Source: a virus
DNA: 39,380 bases
IMG/VR virus record: IMGVR_UViG_3300037493_006139
Span: 1 to 39,380 of that record
Direction: 5' to 3' (one strand)
The notes under the pieces: generated by a model
What the model saw: the letters and a program-made list of their open reading frames with translations, nothing else
What the model was told of the DNA's origin: nothing
Databases searched by the model: none
Shown: one piece after another, positions 29,696 to 36,801 of the stretch
Layout: every line of letters starts with the position of its first letter
Position numbering within the stretch: the first letter of the stretch is position 1
Program-made: the position numbers and the translations under genes

Positions 29696-31185
29696 GCGCC
29701 CCCGTCCTGCAGCTGCCCCGCGCAGCGCACGGCGCCGAGCTCGAGGCCCGCGTCGTCGGCGCAGCGCTCCACCTCGGCATCGACCTGAGCACCTTCGAGG
29801 CCCTGGGCATCGCCGCCGAGGACTTCACCGTCGAGACGAACCGCAAGGCGTGGCTCATCGCGCGGACCAAGGCCAGCCGCCGCCTTGAAGTCACCGGCCC
29901 CACCGTCGCCAGCGCCGGCCGCACCGGCAACTGGTTCTCGCCCGGCGAGGCACAGGCCGTGGAGAACCTCGCGCTGGAGAACCTGCTGGGCCGCGCGGAG
30001 TTCCTGCAGCTGGCCGCCGACTTCCGCTCGAGCTGCCACCAGGCACGGCTCATCACCGCCCTCGAGGCCGAGGTGCGCAACCTCCGCAGCGCGAGCTTCA
30101 ACCCCGGCCGCACCGCGGGCACCCTCGAGGCCCTCGCGCTCCAGCTGCAGCGCGACACCGCGCCCGACGAGGATGCGAGCGGCGACGTCGTCGAGCTCCT
30201 CGACACGTGGGACACCGCCGAGCGGACCGGCAAGTCCCGCCTGCAGCCCACCCGCATCGCGGTGCTCGACGCGGAAATCGGCGGGCTGCCTCCCGGCCTG
30301 ACGGTCTTCGCCTCAGCCCCCGGCGTCGGGAAGACCGCGGTGTTGGACTCGATGATTCGCGCCCAACTCGAGGCCGACCCCGAGCTGCACCTGGGCTTCT
30401 TCGGCCTCGAGGACGGCACCTCGCACATCGCCCGCCGCTGGATGGCGGCCGACACCGGGATGCTGCTGCGCGACATCGGCTGGGCGCCGCGCACGCCTGA
30501 GCAACGCATCGCCGTCGAGGCCGCGGCCGAGCGCTTCCACCCGCTGCTCAGCCGCCTGCATGTGTACCGGCACGACACCATCACGCCGGGCGAGCTGGTG
30601 GCCCGGGCCGTCTCGATGCGCGTCAAGTACCGGGTCGGCGGCGTCTACGTCGACAACCTCACCGAGGTCGACTTCGCGCAGCGCCGCGCCACGGAGCAGC
30701 ACTTCGAGGCCGTCGCCGAGCTGGGCCGCCGGCTGCGCAACTTCGGTCTCCGCGAGGAGGTGCCGGTCGCGCTCATCGCCCACACCACCGGCACGCTCAA
30801 GGCCGGGGACATCCCCCAGCCCAGCGACCTCGCCGGCGGGCAGGCCCTCGCCCGTCGGGCCCGGCTCTTCTTCGGCCTCTGGGCCAAGGGCGACGCCATC
30901 CGATGCACCACCGGGAAGGCCAACGAGCTGGGCGCCGCGGGTGTCACCGTGGAGTTCGCCCGGCTCAAGACGGCCGGACTCATCGACCCCACCCAGGGCG
31001 AGAAGGTCAACCTCCACGCGGAGCGCGCCGCCGAGCGCGCGGTGAAGGCCCGCGACGGCGTCCTCGCGCAAATCGAAACCGCCAAGCTGCGCAAGACGCT
31101 GCGCGCTGAAGAGCCCGAGCCCATCAAGGCGCCCTCGCTCCCCGCCCAGGCCTCGCTGCTCCCCGGGGGCCCCGATGCTCCCTGA
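29692..31185 (+). CDS. DnaB-like replicative helicase
   Basis: 497 residues. The TTG start at 29692 overlaps the previous stop (TTGA), with AGG upstream; no longer start is available. Residues 1-130 are a helical DnaB-type N-terminal domain. The ATPase core has Walker A SAPGVGKTA with Lys214 and Walker B GGVYVDNLTEVD with Asp321, then LGRRLRNFGLREEVPVALIAHTTG and a Gln/Arg finger region (QPSDLAGGQALARRARLFF). These match DnaB-family 5'-3' helicases. The C-terminal 60 residues are charged and Pro-rich. It follows the replisome organiser and would be loaded at the nearby candidate origin. Confidence 0.83.
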   Translation: MSAPVLQLPRAAHGAELEARVVGAALHLGIDLSTFEALGIAAEDFTVETNRKAWLIARTKASRRLEVTGPTVASAGRTGNWFSPGEAQAVENLALENLLGRAEFLQLAADFRSSCHQARLITALEAEVRNLRSASFNPGRTAGTLEALALQLQRDTAPDEDASGDVVELLDTWDTAERTGKSRLQPTRIAVLDAEIGGLPPGLTVFASAPGVGKTAVLDSMIRAQLEADPELHLGFFGLEDGTSHIARRWMAADTGMLLRDIGWAPRTPEQRIAVEAAAERFHPLLSRLHVYRHDTITPGELVARAVSMRVKYRVGGVYVDNLTEVDFAQRRATEQHFEAVAELGRRLRNFGLREEVPVALIAHTTGTLKAGDIPQPSDLAGGQALARRARLFFGLWAKGDAIRCTTGKANELGAAGVTVEFARLKTAGLIDPTQGEKVNLHAERAAERAVKARDGVLAQIETAKLRKTLRAEEPEPIKAPSLPAQASLLPGGPDAP

Positions 31186-31501
31186 CGTCATCCGTCGCGC
31201 CCGGGTGCTGCTGGCCGGCGGCTGGTCCGAGCCGATGTCCACGGACGCCTACGGCAACGACTGCTTCGCGTCCGACGAGGGCGTGGTGCGGCTCTGCCTC
31301 GACGACGCCCTGCGCATCGCCGCCAACGGGAACATCCACGTGGCGGTCACCATCGAGCAGCAGCTGCAGGAGCGGCTGCGCGTCTCGGGCAGCTCCGACG
31401 CGCTCTGTCGCTGGCTGCAGGAGCCCAGCCGCACCCTCGCCGACGTGCAGCAGTTGCTGGCGCGCGTCGAGCTCCACCTCGCAGCCAAGGAGCGCCGATG
31501 A
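31175..31501 (+). CDS. Small conserved-type protein (DUF6197-like)
   Basis: 108 residues; ATG 31175 overlaps the helicase stop by 11 bp. The layout GGWSEPMSTDAYGND, then CLDDALRIAANG and a helix LQERLRVSG, recalls DUF6197 proteins in which a Cys-containing helix follows a short D-x-x-G segment. The C-terminal helix (DVQQLLARVELHLAAKERR) is charged. No function is known. It is coupled to the next gene by overlap (ATGA at 31498). The family match is from memory of its layout and is tentative. Confidence 0.55.
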   Translation: MLPDVIRRARVLLAGGWSEPMSTDAYGNDCFASDEGVVRLCLDDALRIAANGNIHVAVTIEQQLQERLRVSGSSDALCRWLQEPSRTLADVQQLLARVELHLAAKERR

Positions 31502-31698
31502 GCCCCGCCGACCTGAAGGGATTCACCCCGGCTGGCCGGGAGCAGCTCCGCTCGGTGCTGGAGCGGGTACTCCGCGCCAACCAGGTCCGCACCCGGGTCG
31601 TTCCCGAGGTGCTGCTCGAGCGCGCCCTCGCTGAAGACCGCGGGCTCGAGCTGGTCCGGCACCTCGACGCGGTGCGGAAGGACGGCGGCCGTGTCTGA
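31498..31698 (+). CDS. Hypothetical small protein
   Basis: 66 residues, ATG overlapping the preceding stop. The product is helical and charged, with LKGFTPAGREQLRSVLERVLRANQV at the start and ELVRHLDAVRKDGGRV at the end. No family, membrane segment or cysteine is visible. It overlaps the GTG of the resolvase gene by 8 bp, so all three genes are likely co-translated. Confidence 0.6.
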   Translation: MSPADLKGFTPAGREQLRSVLERVLRANQVRTRVVPEVLLERALAEDRGLELVRHLDAVRKDGGRV

Positions 31699-32239
31699 CC
31701 TCGTCTTCGGGTTCGACCCCTCGCTGACGCACTTCGGCTGGTGCGTCGCGGAGCACTCGGCGCGGGATGGGCTGCGGCTCATCGACGCGGGGGTCTGGAC
31801 CACCAAGCCCGTCGTCGACGACGACACGAAGACTGAGGGCTACGCGCGCCGCTGCGAGTTCCTCGCCTCCCGGCTCTTCGGGCTCATCGAGGCCTTCGGC
31901 CGCCCGGCCTCGCTCGCCTGCGAGGCGGTGGCGCTGCCCTTCGGGCGCACCTCGATGCAGACCGTCAGCGCGCTGGGCCGGGTGCGCGGGCTCATCGACG
32001 CCCTGGCGGCCTCGCAGTCCCTCACCGTCACCGAGTTCCAGCCCGCGCAGCTCAAGCGCCTCGTCACCGGCGACAAGTCGGCGAGCAAGCGCGGCGTCAT
32101 CGACGCGGTGCTCGCGGCCTACCCCGAGGCCGCCGACATCTTCGCCAGCATCAAGCCTTCCGACGTCGAGCACGCCGCCGACGCCGCCGCCGCCCTTCAC
32201 GCCGCACACCTCAACCCCACCAAGGAGATCCACCCATGA
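31691..32239 (+). CDS. RuvC-like Holliday junction resolvase
   Basis: 182 residues, GTG start. The RNase H-fold catalytic residues are in the expected order: Asp9 in FGFDPSLTHFG, Glu78 in ACEAVALPFG, and His161/Asp164 in VEHAADAAAALH. The middle region (SMQTVSALGRVRGLIDALA, then FQPAQLKRLVTGDKSASKRG) matches the RuvC substrate region. The protein is the size of bacterial RuvC. It would resolve recombination or replication junctions before packaging, as phage RuvC proteins do. Neighbours are replication genes. Confidence 0.85.
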   Translation: MSDLVFGFDPSLTHFGWCVAEHSARDGLRLIDAGVWTTKPVVDDDTKTEGYARRCEFLASRLFGLIEAFGRPASLACEAVALPFGRTSMQTVSALGRVRGLIDALAASQSLTVTEFQPAQLKRLVTGDKSASKRGVIDAVLAAYPEAADIFASIKPSDVEHAADAAAALHAAHLNPTKEIHP

Positions 32240-32370
32240 GTCGCATTTTCTGCTGGTTCGGCTTCCACCGCCCGATGCCTGGTTGCACGCGAGAGCGCGC
32301 CATCGTGTACGTCTGCTGCCGCTGCGGCGCTCTCGAGCGCGGCGACATGGGTACCCGGGGGCGCTCGTGA
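32236..32370 (+). CDS. Small Cys-rich protein (44 residues)
   Basis: ATG 32236 overlaps the resolvase stop and has AGGAG at 32223-32227 (8 nt spacing). The product starts MSRIFCWFGFHRPMPGC and contains VYVCCRCGALERGD. Its cysteines (6, 17, 27, 28, 30) could form a zinc knuckle. It reads like a small treble-clef or zinc-ribbon protein of a kind common in phages. Function is unknown. It ends in a GTGA overlap with the MazG gene. Confidence 0.65.
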   Translation: MSRIFCWFGFHRPMPGCTRERAIVYVCCRCGALERGDMGTRGRS

Positions 32371-32696
32371 AGCTCAGCGAGTACCAGGCGCAGGCCCGCC
32401 GCACGCTGACGCTCGGGCCGCCCGTCGAGACGGTCCTCGCCATCGCGGGGCTCGGCTTGGCCGGCGAGAGCGGCGAGGTGGTCGAGCTCATCAAGAAGTT
32501 CGTCGGCCACGGCCACGAGCTGAACCGGCTCAAGCTCCGCGCCGAGCTGGGCGACGTGCTCTGGTACGTCGCGGCCATCGCCTCCGCGGTGGGGCTCGAC
32601 CTCGACGACGTGGCCGAGGGCAACGTCGCGAAGCTGAAGTTGCGCTACCCCGACGGCTTCTCGCCCGAGGCCTCGAAGGCACGGGGTGACTTGTGA
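32367..32696 (+). CDS. MazG-like nucleotide pyrophosphohydrolase
   Basis: 109 residues from the GTG that overlaps the previous stop. The fold signature is clear: Glu34-x-x-Glu37 in LGLAGESGEVVELIKKF and Glu60-x-x-Asp63 in RAELGDVLWYVAAIAS, the metal-binding helices of MazG and related all-alpha NTP pyrophosphatases. Phage MazG proteins hydrolyse nucleotides such as (d)NTPs and may affect host alarmone levels or the dNTP pool. The enzyme is single-domain. Neighbours are nucleic-acid metabolism genes. Confidence 0.85.
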   Translation: MKLSEYQAQARRTLTLGPPVETVLAIAGLGLAGESGEVVELIKKFVGHGHELNRLKLRAELGDVLWYVAAIASAVGLDLDDVAEGNVAKLKLRYPDGFSPEASKARGDL

Positions 32697-32977
32697 GCGA
32701 GACACGCCGAGAGCGCGCCCTCTTCGCGGCCCGGCTCCACGTCGGCGCCGGCACCTTGCTCAGCGAGCAGGGCCTGCACGACATCGCCGCCGAGCTGCTC
32801 GCCACCCGCGAAGAGGCTGACCAGGTGGCCGCCAACAACGAGCACCTCCGCGTGGTGGTGGGCGCCGTCGAGTGGGCCGGGCCCTTCGACTCGCGCTGCC
32901 CCTGGTGCCGGTGTCTCCCCAGCGAGGGCCACGCCATCGACTGCCTCGCCTTCACGACGAAGGGCGAGGTGCGGTGA
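32693..32977 (+). CDS. Hypothetical protein with CPWC zinc-knuckle-like end
   Basis: 94 residues from GTG 32693 (overlap with the MazG stop). A helical N-terminus (RRERALFAARLHVGAG) is followed by DIAAELLATREEADQVAANNEHLR, then a C-terminal SRCPWCRCLPSEGHAIDCLAF with cysteines in CPWCRC and IDC plus a His, which could bind zinc. The family is not recognised. It overlaps the methylase start by one base. Confidence 0.6.
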   Translation: MSETRRERALFAARLHVGAGTLLSEQGLHDIAAELLATREEADQVAANNEHLRVVVGAVEWAGPFDSRCPWCRCLPSEGHAIDCLAFTTKGEVR

Positions 32978-33561
32978 TGGCCTTCAACGAGCGCAGCGCC
33001 CGTGCCCTCGCCGCGGCGAAAGTCGACTACGGCACCCCCGTCGAGCTCTACGAGGAGCTGGACGCCAGCTTTCACTTCACCATCGACCTCGCCGCCCACG
33101 AGCGCAACGCGAAGCACCGGCGCTTCTGGTCCCCGCAGCACGACTCGCTGGCGCAGTCGTGGGAGGGCGAGACGGGCTTCCTCAACCCGCCCTTCGGCCG
33201 CGGCGTCGAGGGGTGGCTCGCCAAGGCACGCGACGCCGCGCTGCATGAGCGCGCCATCATCGTGCAGCTGCTCCCCGCCCGGGTCGGCACCGCCTGGTGG
33301 CGGCGCTTCATCGAGACGGACGACGAGGTGGCGGGCAAGCTCCGCGCCTCGCTCTGGGTCCCCGAGACGCGGGTGCTGTGGCTCCGCTGGGATGGGCTCT
33401 TCACCGGAATCCACTTCCACTCGCAGCGGGTCCAGTTCGAGGGCGCCGAGGACGGCGCGAAGTTCGACACCGCGGTGGTGATCCACGCCAGTCCCAACCG
33501 CGCCATCCCGCGTGCGGCCAGCAACCCGGCCAGCATCGCCTACCGATGGGGGGCGCGATGA
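32977..33561 (+). CDS. Phage DNA N6-adenine methyltransferase (Dam-like)
   Basis: 194 residues from ATG 32977. Motifs fit the phage Dam-like family (PF05869 type): GTPVELYEEL, FTIDLAAHERNAKH (Asp37), SLAQSWEGETGFLNPPF with the catalytic NPPF at 70-73, then VEGWLAKARD and IIVQLLPARVGTAWW. It transfers a methyl group to adenine. The specificity is not visible, but GATC is typical of many members. The GATC array in the candidate origin would be a natural target. It is coupled to neighbours by overlaps. Confidence 0.83.
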   Translation: MAFNERSARALAAAKVDYGTPVELYEELDASFHFTIDLAAHERNAKHRRFWSPQHDSLAQSWEGETGFLNPPFGRGVEGWLAKARDAALHERAIIVQLLPARVGTAWWRRFIETDDEVAGKLRASLWVPETRVLWLRWDGLFTGIHFHSQRVQFEGAEDGAKFDTAVVIHASPNRAIPRAASNPASIAYRWGAR

Positions 33562-34151
33562 CGTACGACGCCGCCCTGGTCTGGGCCCTCGAGGAAGTCG
33601 CCAAGCTCATCGCCCCCAAACGCTACGTGTCGGAGCGGCACCAACTGGTGAAGCTCAAGAAGGCCCGGCGGGTCGCCCGACGCAAGGCGCTGGTGGCCCG
33701 AAAGCCGGAACCGCGCCCCGAGCCCGACATCACGGAGCTGGTCCACGCCTTCGCGCCGCCCCCTACAGCGCAAAACGACACCGCGATGGCCCTCCGGGTC
33801 GATCCGCCGCCGAACGTCGCACCACGGCCTTCTCAGGAGCCCACAGGGGCAATCAAAATGATTGGAAAGCGGCAATGTGGGGCCGTCGATGCCCATTCTG
33901 GGCGGCGCTGTGGGCTGCTGGAGGGGCATCGGGAGGAGGCCCATCGGACGGCCCGCGGGCCCTTCTGGGTGGTGGCCATGCCGGGGCAGTTGAGCTTCGC
34001 CCGGCTGGAGGCCATCGAGCGGATCGCCTCGGCCTGTCATGGGCTCGACTTCGGGCAGGCCGCGGCCTTCGAGAAGGGCGCACCGCGGGGGCCGCGCAAG
34101 CACCGGAAGCTGGCCCATGAGGGCGCCAACACTACGACGGGGCTCGAGTGA
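33558..34151 (+). CDS. Protein with basic N-terminus and CCHH-like zinc motif
   Basis: 197 residues from ATG 33558 (overlap with the methylase stop). Residues 30-60 are very basic (LKKARRVARRKALVARK). Residues about 105-130 carry QCGAVDAHSGRRC and GHREEAH, the C..C..H..H pattern of a small zinc domain found in phage and actinobacterial proteins. The C-terminal half has a helix (LARLEAIERIASACHG, read approximately) and a basic tail. DNA or RNA binding is plausible. Function is unknown. Confidence 0.65.
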   Translation: MTYDAALVWALEEVAKLIAPKRYVSERHQLVKLKKARRVARRKALVARKPEPRPEPDITELVHAFAPPPTAQNDTAMALRVDPPPNVAPRPSQEPTGAIKMIGKRQCGAVDAHSGRRCGLLEGHREEAHRTARGPFWVVAMPGQLSFARLEAIERIASACHGLDFGQAAAFEKGAPRGPRKHRKLAHEGANTTTGLE

Positions 34152-34510
34152 TGGCGCCGGTCGAGGTAGTGCCCCTGCATCCCAGGCAGAAGTGTCTCAT
34201 TGAGTGGTGCGACCGACTTGAGGAGCTGGCGAACGGACGCTCGGCCGGCGGCCTCTGCTCTGGCCACCGAAAGCGCAAGCAGCAGGGGCGCCCATTGGAT
34301 GCGCCGCTCCATGAGCGCATGGGGCGCCAGAGCGGCAACGTCCGGCGGCAGTCCCCGCGCCGGGCGCTGCTTGAGGCGGCGCTGCAGATTGGTGACGTCA
34401 GCACGGAGGGGAGCAGCGACGTTGCCTTCCGCCGCGCCCTGGACCGGCTGACGCACGCGGCCCGGGTCTACCGGGCGGCCGTGAAGCGAAAGCTTCCCAG
34501 CAACCGCTGA
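34151..34510 (+). CDS. Zinc-finger-containing small protein before the terminase genes
   Basis: 119 residues from ATG 34151. Residues 15-50 have KCLIEWCDRLEEL and GGLCSGHRKRKQQGRPL, a C-x4-C...C-x2-H pattern like the zinc-binding part of small HNH-associated phage proteins. No HNH catalytic residues follow. The second half is helical and basic. The last codons (LPSNR) contain the decamer of the third leader element. It may assist DNA packaging or regulation, but this is not shown. Confidence 0.6.
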   Translation: MAPVEVVPLHPRQKCLIEWCDRLEELANGRSAGGLCSGHRKRKQQGRPLDAPLHERMGRQSGNVRRQSPRRALLEAALQIGDVSTEGSSDVAFRRALDRLTHAARVYRAAVKRKLPSNR

Positions 34511-34520
34511 CTCTGCCGGG
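34493..34520 (+). promoter_or_regulatory. Leader element copy 3 (before small terminase)
   Basis: Third copy of CTTCCCAGCA, again exactly 28 nt before a start codon (GTG 34521). It shares GA, CT, TGC and GGG blocks with the other copies in the 18 nt that follow, though less closely. It overlaps the end of the upstream gene, so here it is both coding and leader. It precedes the first gene of the packaging and head module. Confidence 0.55.
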
Positions 34521-34931
34521 GTGGCGCTCACCCCGAAACAGCAGGCCTTCGTCGACGCCTACTCGGGCAACGGGGTGGAGGCTGCGCGTGCCGCTGGGTA
34601 CACCGGGAGTGATGCCGCCTTAGCAACCTCAGCAAGTCGGCTGCTCAAACATGCTGAGGTCTCAGCAGCCATCGCACGGCGCAACGTGGTGGTGCAGGCC
34701 GCTCGTGCTGATGCCGCGGTGCAGGCCGGGCGCATCGCCACGCGGGCAGAGCGGCAGGCCTTTTGGACCGCCACCATGCTGGACGTCACCGAGGAGTTGT
34801 CGGCGCGGCTCAAGGCCAGCGAGCTGCTGGGCAAGTCCGAGGCCGACTTCATGGACCGGGTGAAGCACGAGGGGCAGCTCACCCTCGAGCAGCTGGTGCT
34901 GACGTCCGCACGAAAGCCCGAGGGTGGCTGA
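34521..34931 (+). CDS. terS: Terminase small subunit
   Basis: 136 residues from GTG 34521, directly after CGGGG. The N-terminus has the terminase_2 signature: LTPKQQAFVDAYSGNGVEAARAAGY, then a helix SASRLLKHAEVSAAIARR. This is a DNA-binding helix-turn-helix that recognises the packaging site. The rest is helical and oligomerising. It is followed by the large subunit with a TGATG overlap, the common order. The start is supported by the leader element at a fixed distance. Confidence 0.85.
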   Translation: MALTPKQQAFVDAYSGNGVEAARAAGYTGSDAALATSASRLLKHAEVSAAIARRNVVVQAARADAAVQAGRIATRAERQAFWTATMLDVTEELSARLKASELLGKSEADFMDRVKHEGQLTLEQLVLTSARKPEGG

Positions 34932-36370
34932 TGTCCACCGCGGCCGACGTCCTGCGCGACTGGCGAGAGCACCCGGGCCGCTTCGTGCGCGAGTGCCTGG
35001 GCGCCACGCCTGACGCTTGGCAGGACGAGGTGCTGGACGCGCTCGTCAGCCATGATCGCCTCGCACTGAAGGCCAGCAAGGGCCCGGGCAAGTCGACGCT
35101 GCTGGCGTGGTGCGCGTGGTGGTTCCTCGCGACGCACGCGCACCCCAAGGTGGTGGCGACCTCCATCACCGGCGACAACCTCAGCGACAACCTGTGGGCG
35201 GAGATGGCGAAGTGGCAGGCGAAGAGCCCCTTCCTCCGCGGCGCCTTCACGTGGACGGCCACACGCATCGCGGCCAACGACCACCCCGAGACGTGGTGGA
35301 TGTCGGCGCGCACCTGGCCGAAGTCGGGCAGCTCGAGCCAGCAGGCCGACACGCTGGCCGGCATCCACGCGGACCACGTGCTCTTCATCCTCGACGAGGC
35401 CGGCGGCATCCCTGATGCCGTGGCCGCCGCGGCTGAAGGCGGCCTCGCCAACGCCTCGAAGGAGCACGGCCGCACGGCGAAGCTCCTCATTGCGGGCAAC
35501 CCCACGCACCTCGAAGGCCCGCTGTACCGGGCCTGCACCTCGGAGCGGGCGCTGTGGTGGGTGAAGGAGATTTCAGGCGACCCTGACGATCCGCTCCGTG
35601 CGCCGCGCGTCAGTGTCGAGTGGGCCCGGGCACAGATTGCAAAGTACGGCAGGGACAACCCCTTCGTGCTCGTCAACGTCTTCGGCAAGTTCCCGCCGAG
35701 CTCGAGCAACGCCCTCTTTGGGCCCGACGAGGTGGCCGCCGCTCAGAAGCGCGTCATCGCCCGCGTGGAGTACTCGCATGAGGTGAAGATCCTCGGCGTG
35801 GACGTGGCGCGCTTCGGGGATGACCGCACCGTCATCGCGCTCCGCCAGGGCAACGTCGTCTTCACCCCGCGGGTGCTGCGCCATCAGGACACGATGCAGG
35901 TGGCCGGACAGGTCTCCCTCGTGGCCGACAAGCACAAGCCCGACGCCATCTTCATCGACCAAGCCACCTTCGGCGCCGGCGTCCTCGACCGCCTGGTGCA
36001 GCTCGGCTACCCGTGCATTGGCGTGGACTTCGGCGGCAAGCCGGTGACGGATGCGAAGTTCGCCAACCGCCGCGCGGAGATGTGGTTCCGCATGAGTGAG
36101 TGGGTGCGGCGGGGCGGCGTGCTGCCCGACATGCCCGAGCTGGTGAGCGAGCTCACGACGCCAACGTACAAATTCGACCAGAACAACCGGCTGCTCCTCG
36201 AGAAAAAGGCCGAAATCAAGTCACGCACCGGCGTCTCGCCCGACTTGGCCGACGCCATCGGGCTGACGTTCGCCCAGCCGGTGGCGCCGCGGGAGCTGCG
36301 CGAGGAGCTGCGCGCCCGCTCTGCCGTCGGCTCGAAGGCCATCGACTACGACCCCCACGAAGGAGCCTGA
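34931..36370 (+). CDS. terL: Terminase large subunit
   Basis: 479 residues from ATG 34931, overlapping the small subunit stop. The ATPase has Walker A SKGPGKST with Lys54 and Walker B VLFILDEA with Asp155 and Glu156. The nuclease domain (from about 280) has the RNase H-like acidic residues Asp291 (GVDVARFGDDRT), Asp343 (IFIDQATFGAG) and a third acidic site in SPDLADAIGLTF. The protein packages DNA into the prohead and cuts it. Length and motifs are normal for the family. The packaging type (cos or headful) cannot be read from the sequence. Confidence 0.92.
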   Translation: MSTAADVLRDWREHPGRFVRECLGATPDAWQDEVLDALVSHDRLALKASKGPGKSTLLAWCAWWFLATHAHPKVVATSITGDNLSDNLWAEMAKWQAKSPFLRGAFTWTATRIAANDHPETWWMSARTWPKSGSSSQQADTLAGIHADHVLFILDEAGGIPDAVAAAAEGGLANASKEHGRTAKLLIAGNPTHLEGPLYRACTSERALWWVKEISGDPDDPLRAPRVSVEWARAQIAKYGRDNPFVLVNVFGKFPPSSSNALFGPDEVAAAQKRVIARVEYSHEVKILGVDVARFGDDRTVIALRQGNVVFTPRVLRHQDTMQVAGQVSLVADKHKPDAIFIDQATFGAGVLDRLVQLGYPCIGVDFGGKPVTDAKFANRRAEMWFRMSEWVRRGGVLPDMPELVSELTTPTYKFDQNNRLLLEKKAEIKSRTGVSPDLADAIGLTFAQPVAPRELREELRARSAVGSKAIDYDPHEGA

Positions 36371-36372
36371 CT

Positions 36373-36801
36373 ATGTGTTTTTCCGACAGTGAATCCGTGT
36401 CTCCGGCGACTCCGTCAACGTCGACGGCCACCGGGAAATCAGCGCCGACTGGGCAGATGACGAACGCAGTGGACACCGGCCCCGAGCCCGTCGTGTCGAA
36501 CGAGGTGACGCTCAGGCGGCGCATCGCCGCACAGAAGAACTTCATCAACACCGGGAAGGCCAACTTCAGCGAAGTCACAAGCACTGGCTACTCGAGCACT
36601 GGGCTCTCGGTAGACGAGCAGAAGGCGCTCGGAGGCCGGGCCGACGGCAAGCTGGGCTTCGAGGACGTGGCGCCTGACGCGCTCGACGTGATGCTGCGCA
36701 ACTCGGTGACGGGCCGCGTCGGCCGTGCGCGTGGCGGTAGCTCTCGCAGCGCCATGGGCGGCCTCTTCAACGCCTCGAAGCCCATCCTCGGAGGCAAGTG
36801 A
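36373..36801 (+). CDS. Small virion-module protein starting MCF
   Basis: 142 residues from ATG 36373 with AAGGAG upstream. The first 35 residues are Ser/Thr-rich and disordered. The rest has NEVTLRRRIAAQKNFINTGKANF, VDEQKALGGRADG and a Gly/Ser-rich tail. Small proteins beginning MCF occur between terminase and portal genes in podoviruses. Their role is not established. It is 2 bp after the terminase stop and overlaps the portal ATG by 1 bp. Confidence 0.65.
   Translation: MCFSDSESVSPATPSTSTATGKSAPTGQMTNAVDTGPEPVVSNEVTLRRRIAAQKNFINTGKANFSEVTSTGYSSTGLSVDEQKALGGRADGKLGFEDVAPDALDVMLRNSVTGRVGRARGGSSRSAMGGLFNASKPILGGK

Noticed and set aside
34151-34510. Third HNH endonuclease
   Set aside because: Only the Cys/His zinc-binding part is visible; the catalytic His-Asn-His set is missing.
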